DNA from: Tubiluchus corallicola
Taxonomy: Eukaryota > Priapulida > Priapulimorpha > Priapulimorphida > Tubiluchidae
DNA: 64,000 nt
NCBI GenBank assembly: GCA_030141605.1
Contig: JAQGDQ010000288.1
Location: 134,621 to 198,620 of the forward strand
Reading direction: 5' to 3'
The notes beneath the pieces are model-generated. The model was not told where the DNA came from and searched no databases. It saw nothing but the letters and a program-made list of their open reading frames with translations. Position numbers and translations under genes: made by a program. This document shows positions 52,201 through 64,000 of this stretch, in pieces; position 1 is the stretch's first letter, and each line of letters starts with the position of its first letter.

Positions 52201-53690
52201 GACTTTAAGGTAATTGAATTCAAATATTAACTTTTACGGGTAGCACACAATAGTGCCTGAAACAGTTGCTGGGGTTCATATTCATCGGTACAACTAACTC
52301 GCTGTAAAAATACATTGTCAACTGGATTAAAGTAAGCATCAACTAATACGCGAATATTATTACAACCAAAAAAGAGCTTGGGATAACGTGTTTTCTTAAA
52401 AATAAAGAAGCAGTTAATCACAACCACTACCATGTTTAACTTTATGATCACTACTCTCTTCACCAGGTTACACAAAATACCATATTAATATTAAAATTAT
52501 TATATTATATTATTACATATATTAAAATTATATAAATTTGTTACTTGTTTGTTTTTTTTATTCTATAGCTCTGTTTTGCACTTTTGTATTTTCTTGTTGT
52601 TTTGTTGTATGTATGTCGTTGTACTACAATGCGTATGCCAATAATAAATTCTATTAAGAATATTATGTAACTTGATAAAAGGAGTGAATACTAATAAATG
52701 TTGTTGTGATTAACTTCCTCTTTATTTTTGTTTGATTATGTTTGCAGATAGGCTTGTAAAATATTCATTTGCAGCAGTAGTTAGGGTAGATTTTGGGTGA
52801 CTAGTTACTCAGTACGGTTGGTTTAAGGTGATCTGGAGTTGCTAGTGTTTTTTTACATATCATCAGGAAAGGTATTATTCTGGATCGTTAGGTCTCTGTT
52901 TATGGTTTTTGCGCAAAGTGTAAAATTACATATCCTGGGTCTAGTACTGTGGCATAGCTAATAGTGGAGCAAGGGGAGTAACCGCTCCTTCAAGCACATT
53001 TTCAAAGCGCAAGCACCTTTCAGCAATTTTTTTAACTCTTTAATTCACCTGTGCATCGTGTGGGCTTCATCACATTATACCTTTATTACCTCCAAAAATT
53101 CCAAATTTTTACCTCCATTCATAAAAAAACTACAATTTTCTACTACCATTTTATCTAACAGAAAATACAAGTTACCTTCTAATTACATAAATTACTATTC
53201 TTAATGTAAAACATAGTTCTTTTTTGGTGGAAAAACTGGTTCTAAATCAATCATGTCAATTTGAATCATAATTAACAGAAGAACAAAAAGTAAACTAAAA
53301 CTAGGTATTGAATTTTACTGTCACATTTCATTCTTGTGTTGTAATTTTAACACATTAAAACTATAATTTATAGTCATCAATAATATATGAACATAGGGTT
53401 CTTCTTTTGTGGGCAACAACGTATAAATATGTATATATTAAAACTGGGTTCCTTCATGGACCCTATTCCGTAACCGAAAAAATGTAAACTTGGTATCCGA
53501 TTCTGTGATTCAAGAGCTATTAAAAAGGTTTGCATATTTGAGCTTAATTAAACAAAAATGTGGAAAGTATTAAAATGGTCGAGAAATTTGTTTCTAATCT
53601 ATGTGTGTACATACACAACTTTTTAATTTTCATGTAGTAAAATTTTTGAAATTTTGAATGTATATAGTAAGTAATTTGCCTGCTTAATTA
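52201..53690. other. Intergenic, no gene seen
   Basis: AT-rich spacer between the LINE end and the 3' end of ZCCHC8. Nothing recognised. Confidence 0.5.
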
Positions 53691-53693
53691 GCC

Positions 53694-53699
53694 TTTATT
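53694..53699 (-). terminator. Polyadenylation signal of ZCCHC8
   Basis: AATAAA on the minus strand, about 33 bp past the ZCCHC8 stop codon (53732-53734). The 3' UTR would be very short. Confidence 0.6.
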
Positions 53700-53731
53700 T
53701 ATTAATTGACATTAATACTATACAACACACA

Positions 53732-56700
53732 TCACAAATTTTTGAATGCATTTCGAATGTTCTTTATCGTCTTACGAAGCTTTGCAAAGGTACCAGTTGC
53801 TCCGGGAAGATTTTCGTGGGGTAGATGCTCGTTAATCCCCTCAGCCCATTTGCCTGCATCTGGTAAACTAAAAATAATAAAAACAGAAATAAAATATCAA
53901 GAAAAAGGATTAAAGCAATGTGATCATACAATGGACAACGTTCATGAGACCTTTCTTCCAAACTTTTTGTTCACATCATACAGTCTTTGCCCATAAATAA
54001 AAATGACATAGGATTTTTTATTTTCTGAATCTGCAGTTAATCTGAAACACTTTTAAGATGACAGATAAACAAACACAATTTTAGAATAACACTCAATACC
54101 AGAACCTGGCCAAGAAAATCAGTAAGCCATCTCCTACACTCAAGAATCAGCATAACAGTTCTTTGAAAAAAAACAATGCTTACCAACTGACAGAATGCTG
54201 AATATGGGGTGTTCCTAGTTCCATAGACAGAGACTTCAGTGAGGTAGTATCATCCATAGACAAAGCATTTACTGATGTGACGTCATTTACATCTTCGGCA
54301 AAACTAGCACCTTCGGCAGCCTCTTCATCATTATCAACATCACTTATCGTGCTCAAAACCACCCAACCTGGTCCTCCCTCTTTAACACCATTTTCTTTCC
54401 TCCCTTCATCTGTGACATCTGGTAAATCACTGTCTTGTGATTCAGAAGCATCTTTCAGTTCCGCAAGTAGTCTAGCCCGCTTCTTTTCCAAGTCCTTCAA
54501 GTCAAGTCCTCCGGGACTATTCGGAACAGAACTTTGTGGGCTTTCTGGAAGAGATTTTGGAAGTGGAGGAGGAATATCAGGTGGAGGAAGAGGCGGAATA
54601 AAACTGTCATTGTCGGTGAACCAACCCCGACTGGCAGAAGGTGCCACACCTAAAACACGTGAACAGAATGAATATGAATACAAATGATACTAAATACTAG
54701 AAATGATGAATGTCAAAGGTGGTTTCTATAACCCCAAGTTTTACTGCATAATAACTACAAGAAAAGTAATGATCATATAGTCTCACCTGATCCATCTAGG
54801 TCCATGTCGTCATCATATACAGAAGAATCTCCAGTTCTTTGGCGCTTGGCATGTGAAGCAGCAAAACTTCGCTTTCTCTTTAACGGACGTTTCTTCTACA
54901 AAATGTAAATGAGATACATGTGTAGCAACTACACAAGAATTTAAAGCCATACTACTGAAAGAACTGGTTTTAATGTAAAAAGTTATGATGAAAAACTCAA
55001 ACTTTAGAAACATCACTCTGATATTTTAACTAATAGAAAATACTGCAGTAAGCAAGAGATATTTCACATATGTCTATTAAATATGCGCTCATCTGGCTCT
55101 GCTTTACCAATGAAATACTTTCAAGAGAATTTCATTGGTTTGCCTTTGCTAAGAGATCTTTAATTGCACCATATCCATTCACATAACCAATTTCACAGTA
55201 CATGTACTTACAGCACACTTCTTTCAGGTAACAAAACAGTAGTTTAACAACTGACTAAAGTGGCATTTATACCTGGCATCCAGCATGTGCCATACGTTAT
55301 TCACATGCTGAATAGCTGCTTATAAAAAAATCAACAGCAATTAGCTGCAGAAAAAATAATGCATTAACGCAGGTCTGATAAATGGGTGCAATGAAAATAA
55401 TATAAATTGATTTTATTTATTCCGCAACCGCATAACTCACACACATTTGGGATGTCTGGTAAATGCCACTTTAAGCATTTGTTTTGCTAGAAAAAGTTGT
55501 AAGAATAACAATCAAAAGCATGAACATTGCTTTTTGCAAAGTTTTGCAGATGAAAGCATAAATAAATTTATTTTACATATCCAGCATTGTATTACTAAAT
55601 TATATAATCAACGTACCAAAGTCTTTACCAATTGAGACATAACAGATTTTTGGTGTTGCGATAGCATGGGTACAGATCCGTATTCTCTCCATTCATCCCT
55701 CACATTTTCAGGAATGGGAACGTTAAATCCTGGATACTCCACAATCCTGTCCATGTCAATACAGACATTGTCAGGATCTGACCTCTCCATTACCTCACCA
55801 TCTTCCTGATCAGTGCCCTCTATTGCTGGAAAATTACATCAAAATGTGCTCTGAAGTAGAGCTTATCTTTCACAAAAAATGGCTCCTAAAAGGTGCACTG
55901 ATATTAAATATTTAGTAGCAAACAGTCAATTTTACATCAATTTAACCAGATCTGTGTTAAATTCCATCTTGTTTCCATAGTTCAACATTCTGCAAGCTGG
56001 AACAAAGTACTCAAATGCAAAGCATCTACTTAATGCAGATTGTGGCGGTGGGACTTGTACCTAACTCTTTATCAAGGACAATCCTTACATCCGCCCGCTA
56101 CAAGGTAAACACCCAGAATCAGCAGAGTGGAAGAAACTATCCTGAGCAACTAAACAAACTTGTAATTATCTATCCATTCACTGTCCAGACTTAGCATTGC
56201 TTAAATTTTATCATCACTAAAAACACACTGTGATCACATGCCCATTTCTGTCCGAGAATTTAAAATTACATAACATAAAATAGCACATGAACACTGCTTC
56301 TTGAACAAAAAATGTATGCAGCAAAAACACACGCTGTATGAGGCTACCTGCTCCCTTAGCATCATACATGGTCAGTCCAGAACCCCGATGCTCTGCATCC
56401 TGTAACCATCCTGGAGGAAAGCCCAACCTCCGCATGTTGTAAATATACGGAGGAAGCTGATCCGCAGCAACACCCAAGGCTTCACGCAATTGCTGGCTAA
56501 TCACACCAGGTTTAATCCTACTGAAGCTGGGACCGGAGCCATTAACATCTACCTCTTGGTGATATCGCATATTAGGAGGCCTACAGATTGAGAAATTATA
56601 AACTATACAAGTGTGCCAGCAGAAAAGAGACATGAATTCTGTTAAGCATGTAAATAAAGAGACAATGGTGAACATTGCATGTCAATACAATTAAATTATA

Positions 56701-59700
56701 TTGGGTGATGTAGAAAAAACATGCCGAAGTTTAGACAAAGTTAAAATTTTGCAGCCGATATTACGATGCATTTGTTTTTTGTTTACATGTTTAAAGTTTT
56801 AGTGGTTCTTAAATTACAGCGAAAATGTTTTTGCACATTTAAAATTTAAATGCCCAAACAATGTCAACTAATCATCATGTTGAGGTATAAAGCACATAAT
56901 ACACATCAGCAAAACAATGGCGAAATCAAATCGACCAGGTTACATTACGGTCTTCACCACAAAAGATTAAGCACTGATAAAAACTTGTCATCAATAAAAA
57001 TGCAACTTAATCATCTGGACTAAGGTAACTGGAATACATTGAAGAGAAACTATAGGAAGGCCACACAGAGCCATTTGAATCGGAGGAACTAAAGGTAAAA
57101 ATTGCTGAGTGGTGAGGAACAAATACTGTGTCAGTGTGTCAGTTGTTGAAAGAAACAATTCCGTTTAGTTTGTATTGATAATGATGGACATGTAGAGGAA
57201 CTGCTGCAAATTTTAACAATAGTGATAGACAATCTTTTCCGGCATTGATTTTTTTGAACTTTTATCTTGAAACTTCTGTATCTGTGGAAAATATGTTCGG
57301 AAATGAAATAAAATTTTCGGTGTTTATACTATAGCGCCTAGGTAACATCAATATGGTAATTTCCAAACGGTTCCATTATTTCTTTCTGATTTCGAAATTT
57401 TTCTAGTATTTATCCAGTTTACCTTTTCTTTTCTCCTATATGTCAAAATCATTGGAAAATCTAGTTCAAGTAAAGAGAAAATTTCGCTTACATAACAGTT
57501 TGTCACATGCTTTACCAGCAATGCGAAATATCTTCAGTGCTAATGACTATAAACTTTAGGGTCTCCAGGCCCAATCAACCGAAATATCAAGCCACGTTTG
57601 AATTTATTTGAGCAAAATCGCATTTAATTTAATAATTCATGAAATATAGGGAAAACATCACAAAATAAAATTTCTTATTTTTAATGAAGCATTATGATCT
57701 TTAAACAATAATCATTAAGGATACTTGAATCCAAAACCATGTAACATATTCATTTTCCTTAGGTAAGCCACACCATCAAACTTGAGGTTCTATACTATAA
57801 AGCCTCCTTGTGTTTTGCATTGGAATTTTTATCAGTAATTTTGCATCACAGCTAATAAAAGCAAGCAAACAAAAAAACAAAATATTTTACTAAATTATTT
57901 TAAAATATTCTTTTTTCAGTTTAATAATAGTCGGTTTTGCAAAAATGTTTCGGTTTGGTTTCATTTCGATATCGGTTTCCCATGTTTAATAAATTTCAGT
58001 TTTGGTTTATAAATTCAGTTTCAATAACATCTATGACCACATGATATATCTTCCTATGGAAAGCAATACTGGGTGCTGTTTCGACTAGTATGAATACCAT
58101 ACCCATGCTTAGCCAGTCTCAAAGTGTAAAAAAATGTGATGCTTTTTTCATAGACTTCATAGAACAGAATAGAATAGAGATTAGCCAAAATGATGCAGAT
58201 GTTCAATCTTAGTGAAAATCTTCATTAGAAACAGAAATACACTTACTGAGAAGACCGGCTGTTCAAGAACTCGTCTCTATTTTTCTTAATCGTAACAGGA
58301 TCCCGTACTTCAGGACACTGGTTGAGAGGATGCCCTTCGTTCCCGCAGTTAAAACACGACATGGCTTTTCTGCAAAAATGATATGAAAAATTTTGTAATG
58401 CAATTGAGTGTTCCAATTTCTCTAAGTTGGTTACTTTTTTCAAAAGCGAGCAGAAGAAATTAGTTAGCAATATCATTAAGCATGTTCTATCATGTAATGC
58501 AAGCATGATAGCCAACAGGCAGCCATTTAGCATGAATGTCGTTTTTGTGGAACAAATGTTTTACTAAGTGTCTTGCTGATAATTTGGTTATAAGCAAAAC
58601 AAGTCAAGAGAAGTACAGTTTGTCCTCTTTCCAGTCCTAAGTGAGTGTGCCATATCGTTAAATTCAAATTAAAAATCATTTTAAACCGCTGTAAAACATA
58701 AATTCTTTATTTAAATATCTGTTTGGCTATCAGTCTTTGTTTCTTGATAACATCAAGGAAACTGTCCAGAAATAAGAACTGGTCAAAAACAATAAATTTC
58801 ACTTCAGTTTACATGGAATTTAAAGCAATTGCATCTTGTAGCATTTGGGTCACAATCAAGAAAAATTGCATGGAAGTACCTCGGCCAGGTAAAAATGGCA
58901 TTTACTTTTATTGGAAATATGCAGATAAAACAAAAAAATACTGTGAACGCAGACCTGCTAGGCTTTGGGTTTTCTTTAACAACGAGCATCTCATCTTCTT
59001 CGTCACAAACTGGCAAGACGATGTCAAACAGTCGATCATGTCTGCGAGTAAACGCTCAAGAAATAACTTTTGACAAGAACGGTAAATAAAATGAACTAAA
59101 ATGACTACAAAAAAATCGCTGCTCAAGGATACTCAGGAAATTCGGTAGGTGTGTAATGTCCCATGACATCAACGAAAAACTGCCTGAATAGCTGCAGTGA
59201 ACCCAGAACCTAGAAATAATGTTGAAATGGTTACACTTGCATGTATTCACATGTCTATTAAACTAATGAGACATGTTATTCATTTACTTTTAGTCAACAT
59301 AGAATTACTTATACGACAAGATCCCTCCAACAATCAGTGCTTAAAGTGTGTTGGATCTGTTAAGGTCACAGGCCAAGGAATCTAAAATTACAGACCCTGC
59401 ACCTAAAGCAAAAATAATATCTTGCGGAGTCACACATTTAGTTTTCTCATCATTTAATTAGCTATAAGCCTATCCATAATGCATGTTAGCCTTTCAGTCA
59501 GTAAAATTGAACTGTAGACGATAACGATGGACACAAATAAGTAAGCAAGCAATTTATTGTCATTATAGCACACAATGCACACAATGAAATTTATGTGGTT
59601 TTACGTACTGCAATAACTTATTGAAACAACAAGGAGATTAACACAAATAATTCAATTAATTGTACAGTGACATAGAGAATTAATATTTGAGATTTACTGA

Positions 59701-62700
59701 AATTTACTGTTGATGGTGCAAACTGCAATGGGATAGAAAGAATTTAAAGTGCTTGTGGTTTTACCATTAATTACCACCAGAGCAGTACCTACCACCAGAG
59801 GGGAGCATTCAAAGTATTTACTTACTTATTTAAACTAAAAATAATAAAAACAGAAATAAAATAATAATAAGAAGAACCAAAGTAATGCAATCATATAATG
59901 GACAATGTTCATGAGAAATTCAAATAGTTTATTATACTGTGTTGCAGATATCCCTTCATGATAACTGGCTGCAACTGAACAGGAAAAAAGAAAAACGTTT
60001 GTTAAGAAGTTGCGCACAAGAAGAATTATTTAACTCATTTTACTGTAACATATTTTGCTTTAGACTTAAAAAGTTAAGTGCAACACAGGTGCACTATGAC
60101 ACAACAAATTTAGCTGTAATCAGTTGGCATGATAATCTTTGGCAGAAGTGTGTTAACGTGTACATTGGAGCTAGGGTACCTTGCTGTACTTTGTCTGCTC
60201 AGTGAATCCTCATGGTTAAATGATTTAAACAGGCTAAGACTTATACTCTACAAATCTTGAGCCATTAGAAGTTTGTGGCAAGCAATAATATAACATGAAA
60301 CATTGTATTCAACATGTACATAATAATGTAACATTTGAGCAGGCTGGCCTAATAACAAAAATGCAATCTCTCATTTTTGACAAAAAAACAAACGTAAACC
60401 ATACAGGCCAAATTATAATAATCAACTATTTCTTAATTTGTAAAACAAATAGTCATATGGTTTGATAGTCTAAATTCAATTGTTCCTAATTTTCCTAAAC
60501 TAATAAATTTACTTTAGTTTAATGTGATTCCATTTTTTATGTTTCATGCAATATTGAAGGAAACAAGGACTATATTTTGGACAACAGCTTGTTTTGAAAA
60601 ACAGTCTAAAATAAACATTCTATTACTTATAATAACTGCAAAAGTGAATCTTATATTTAAGTATCGGTCTAGAAACATAACAGTCAGCCAACGTAGTTTA
60701 TGATGACATCGCTGTTGGGAGTAATTTTACATTTGCTGAAATGTTTTATGCATATATCACATGTTTGTAATAGAAAAAAACTGCAGTATAGTGGTGCTAT
60801 ATTACGTTAATAGTGCAACACAAAAATCAACAAATTCACAATTTCAAATTTATCATTAAATTATCAAATGATTTCATGAGCCTACTGTGACAATAAGACT
60901 GCGTGTGCAAGACACATGTCGTGATTCGCAAAAGCTATCATCAAAGCAGGAATGACCATGAGTGAATAACACTAAAACAACAAACATTAATTAAGGTTAG
61001 ACTTCTGAGGTAATAATACTCAATGTAAATTAGCTTTAGAAGAAATCATTTTCAACTATCGTCTAAAATTTATTACTATTTTCCTTTAATTTTAGTTTAA
61101 TTTATTTACCGCACTCATTTGGTGGCACCGTCCCTTCTTGAACCGCTGGCAAGCATAAACAACTTTACTCTGCAAAACAAAAACAGTGAAATCAATCTAT
61201 GTGGAAAATTTACATGATTTTACATGTTAAATGCACGTGCACTTAGCTTACTTATTACACGGAAGGGCAGCACTCATAATTATAACTCTTTACATGCAAA
61301 TAAATGTAGGGACATTCGCACATGACATATAATTCAAAGATAGTTAAACTACTAAAGTAAACACATCTATCAACAACTATGATAGATCCATAAATGATGA
61401 CGTTTATAAAAACATAAGTTTGTTGTGAAAATTGATTTAGCATGCCAGCAATCTTGTACTTACACCAAATATGAGAACTCTTAGGATGCTTTTAATGTAT
61501 TCAATTAGTCAGCCAATGCTGGTAAACCTAGAATGCCCCACAGTACAAAAGATGGCATGAGCTCACATAGTTTGCACTTGTTAGTCGCATAACGTTAACA
61601 TTACTATAAACGTTAAGTATTTAATTTTGAAGGCATACTTTCAAGAGTATAAAACATGTTTAGAATGTTTAGAATATATAAGCATTGCTTATGGATAACA
61701 CGTATGGCCAACAAAATGATCAATTATTGTATGCTGACAAAAAAACAATACCTGAGAAGCTGTGACAGGAATACAGGGAGATACCGTCGTAGTGTCTCGT
61801 CTCATCAACTCACCTAATGCCATTTCAATCTCTCCTCGATATTGGCTATAAAGTAAAGCTAATTTACTGTAGGGCAAAATTATAGGAGTTGCAAAATTAT
61901 AACTGAACATAAGTCCAAACGGACCAACTTTTCATTCTTACACTGCTATTTTAATTTATTCCTGTTCAACATTCTCCAGTTAACTACGTGCGCAGCAAAG
62001 TATGCAATAATGTGACTCACAAAAATAACATAGAATACTTCTTAGAATTGTGCTTTATAAAAATTTGCACGTGATTTAAATTATCTGGTTAAGATCAAAA
62101 CGTTTAATTAAATTCAAATCCAAATTGGGGCAAGTAGGAGCTTTGGCTTCTGGTACTGTGTTGCCAGCTGATGTAATTTCGGTATTCAATTCATATCTAA
62201 AATGAAATTGGTGAAATCTCTCAAATGCAAGACACGTAGATTAAAAGACAAATTTCACTAAATGACGATGTATGATTTTGTTTGTTCTCTAATACCATTC
62301 AAAATTGTTCTCACTGCAGAATCCTTGAAGTTCACAATTTAAATGCTATGAGCTCTGCAGGGTATTATTATTATCCATTCGTGAAAATTGTTTACAAATG
62401 ATGATTTACTTATTTGACAATACATTTAGTCATAGAATTATTAAGCAATATTGAAACAACCATTTAATCTCCATTCTCCAGTGGTATATAAAAAACATGC
62501 TTGCTAACTTTAAATATGCAGGGGCAAGATAATCAAATAAAAACTAGGTTGAATTTAATTGTTACAGTATTCTTTCAAATGATTTGACTTTAAACACTTC
62601 AGACTATTTTATAAACCCTTTTTGAAAAATCATTTTTATAGTGAAGTATTCAAATAACATTAATGTCGAAGCACTGAACCTACATTGCATTCGTGTTGTT

Positions 62701-64000
62701 ATGAAACAATACTTGCATCACAGGTCCTTGCTCTGTACTTTTCCAAGAATCCACCACATCCAACAGGTTAGCTAATTGCCGCAACTCTTCATCTGATGTT
62801 TTAATGAAAGGAAAATAGCATGATTTTGATGATTTTTCTCATCTTACATCAATGTGAAATATGGCAAAAAGCATACATTTCAACACCTTAGAATAATATA
62901 CAAAACATTTTTGTTAATTATATAATAGGTTAAAAACTTGATTAATGGCCAGTGATAAGCCTAGTTAGTGATGATGTCATAAGTGAAAATAATTTTAAAC
63001 AGCAGAAATATTTCACATGTGCACTGCACGTGTTTGTGAAAGCAAAGATTAAAATACAGTGCTACTGTACAATGTTCATAATTACTCAGCAAACCTCAAG
63101 TTTAAAAATTTAACTTTTAAGGCTATCTCTGTGCTCTCTCAAGAGCTCTCGAATGTGAGTGCCATACTGCAAATAAACATATTTGAAATGGAAGATACAG
63201 TGCCTGTTTTTGCGCAACGAGATTGCAACATACAGGTGCTTGTACCCACCTAACTAGCTAATGGCAAAATGCATACTAATGGAGAACTAACTGTGTGAAG
63301 GCAAAATTAATTTTTTGTTTCACATTGTTCATTCTTAAAAAACAGTATGTTCTCCTTCAATATTTTATAAATTATATTGTTTTGAGCTATTTATATGTCT
63401 GGTTTTCCTTTAAAGACAAAAATATAAAATCTGACACGTCAACAAATGATATCCATGGTTTTGGCACTGTAGAAACTAGAGTATTCAGTACTAGTATTCT
63501 TTTACTACATTATTCTTGCCCACAAGTGTCACAAGGCCTACAGCCCCAGACTTTTTTTTAGAATAGTTACAACTGTTGCGGAGCATGACGGCAAACAAGT
63601 TTTCCAGTTTACGAATTTTAAACTACAAATAGTAAGTTACTTTTGTTGCACCAAATAATTGAAAATGTACGAAGTACAAAATATGTATGTAGTGTGTTTG
63701 TAAAATAGTCCTAGTCCTAAAGTAGTTACACGTATGAACAAAATTAACGAAACTCCATTTGGCAAACAAAAAGATACTCTCCCGATGCACAGACAACAAA
63801 ACTTCTTTGTGGGCATCTAGTTCTAATTTTAATGACTCTGTTAGAGATAGTTCGAAATTATCACCCTTCTGCTTTTTGAGCTCAGATAGCTTTTGTTTCA
63901 GCCTCGTGTCGACATCTGTGATGCAACTTGAAGACTTTTTGCTGTTTGGTTGATTGCACAAGTTGACCAAGGGCACATGGGCAGTAAAGCGTGAGTCACT
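53732..64000 (-). CDS. ZCCHC8: ZCCHC8, nuclear exosome targeting (NEXT) complex scaffold; 5' end outside window
   Basis: Minus-strand exons in transcript order: 64000-63778 (partial), 62792-62684, 61845-61752, 59209-59133, 59041-58955, 58369-58247, 56580-56348, 55825-55617, 54895-54787, 54649-54184, 53867-53732. All ten junctions keep frame; 621 residues in the window, against 707 in human. In order: coiled coil (KQKLSELKKQ, then ENEELRQL across a junction); conserved GPVMQVLFHNN and QYRGEIEMAL; VLGSLQLFRQFFVDVMG; the CCHC zinc knuckle CFNCGNEGHPLNQC; the PSP domain (GVISQQLREALGV, YNMRRLGFPPGW); a Lys/Arg-rich likely nuclear signal (KKRPLKRKR); a proline-rich stretch (PPLPPPDIPPPLP); and a C-terminal helix (FAKLRKTIKNIRNAF) matching the family end. 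In other animals ZCCHC8 bridges the MTR4 helicase and RBM7 and sends non-coding RNAs to the nuclear exosome. Identity is secure; minor exon boundaries are inferred. Confidence 0.93.
59831..59916. repeat. 86-bp copy of the last ZCCHC8 intron/exon boundary
   Basis: Same length as 53864-53949 and 74 of 86 bases identical by hand count. The source covers the end of the last intron, its TTTTAG acceptor and the first bases of the last exon. The copy sits within the intron between the exons at 61752 and 59209. Confidence 0.85.
61110..61169 (-). other. Candidate 60-nt cassette exon of ZCCHC8
   Basis: Minus strand: a strong pyrimidine tract ending TTTTGCAG precedes 61169, and GCG followed by GTAAAT ends it at 61110. 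The 20 codons (SKVVYACQRFKKGRC...) are open and phase 0 at both ends, exactly like the flanking ZCCHC8 junction (61752 to 59209). Inclusion would preserve the frame. There is no homology support. Confidence 0.35.
62076..62196 (-). other. Candidate alternative terminal exon of ZCCHC8
   Basis: Minus strand: TCATTTTAG precedes 62196, and the following 39 codons (IYELNTEITSAGNTVPEA...) are open in the phase left by the exon ending at 62684, then end in TAA. It would give a short isoform ending after the coiled coil. No AATAAA is evident just downstream and no homologue is recognised. Confidence 0.3.

Noticed and set aside
54277-54687. Plus-strand 136-codon Ser/Gly-rich frame
   Set aside because: Antisense shadow of the proline-rich ZCCHC8 exon 54184-54649.

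Overview
The window is animal nuclear DNA. It is AT-rich, its genes are split by GT-AG introns, and it carries dense microsatellites, tRNA-derived SINEs, non-LTR retrotransposon fragments and small hAT-type DNA transposons. There is no sign of bacterial, viral or organellar sequence. The recognisable proteins (ZCCHC8, SMIM14, MFSD5, a membrane-anchored alpha-carbonic anhydrase, rhodopsin-family GPCRs and a transmembrane LRR/FN3 protein) are general metazoan families. The moderate intron sizes and many short repeats suggest an invertebrate, possibly a tunicate or other invertebrate deuterostome, but the sequence does not fix the taxon.

Layout. 1-14274 (+): 3' part of a large multi-exon gene for a type I membrane protein with two capped leucine-rich-repeat solenoids, Thr/Pro-rich linkers, an FN3-like domain, one transmembrane helix and an acidic tail. 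Its introns hold tetranucleotide arrays, a CAT/ACC array, two tRNA-like SINE modules and one member of a dispersed repeat. 14559-15015: hAT-type MITE. 16343-19797 (+): seven-exon alpha-carbonic anhydrase with signal peptide and C-terminal membrane anchor; the His64 proton-shuttle position is Arg. 22738-23985 (+): intronless MFSD5-like transporter. 24418-25285 (-): decayed LINE ORF1 with no ORF2 beside it. 28143-31843 (+): four-exon SMIM14. 37021-38223 (+), 43777-44991 (-) and 50690-51616 (+): three single-exon class A GPCRs, the first two related to each other. 51818-52200 (+): 3' end of a LINE. 53732-64000 (-): ZCCHC8, the scaffold of the nuclear exosome targeting complex, whose exons were reassembled here with matching splice phases at every junction; its 5' end lies outside the window.

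The genes do not form an operon or a shared pathway; this is an ordinary gene neighbourhood. I found no convincing novel multi-gene system. The observations most worth checking are: the hAT MITE with a perfect 8-bp target duplication and its second copy; two unannotated, phase-compatible candidate exons inside ZCCHC8; an 86-bp duplicated splice-acceptor segment inside the same gene; the Arg replacement at the carbonic anhydrase shuttle site; the double-solenoid LRR receptor with internal exon duplication and a GC-AG intron; and the ORF1-only LINE remnant.
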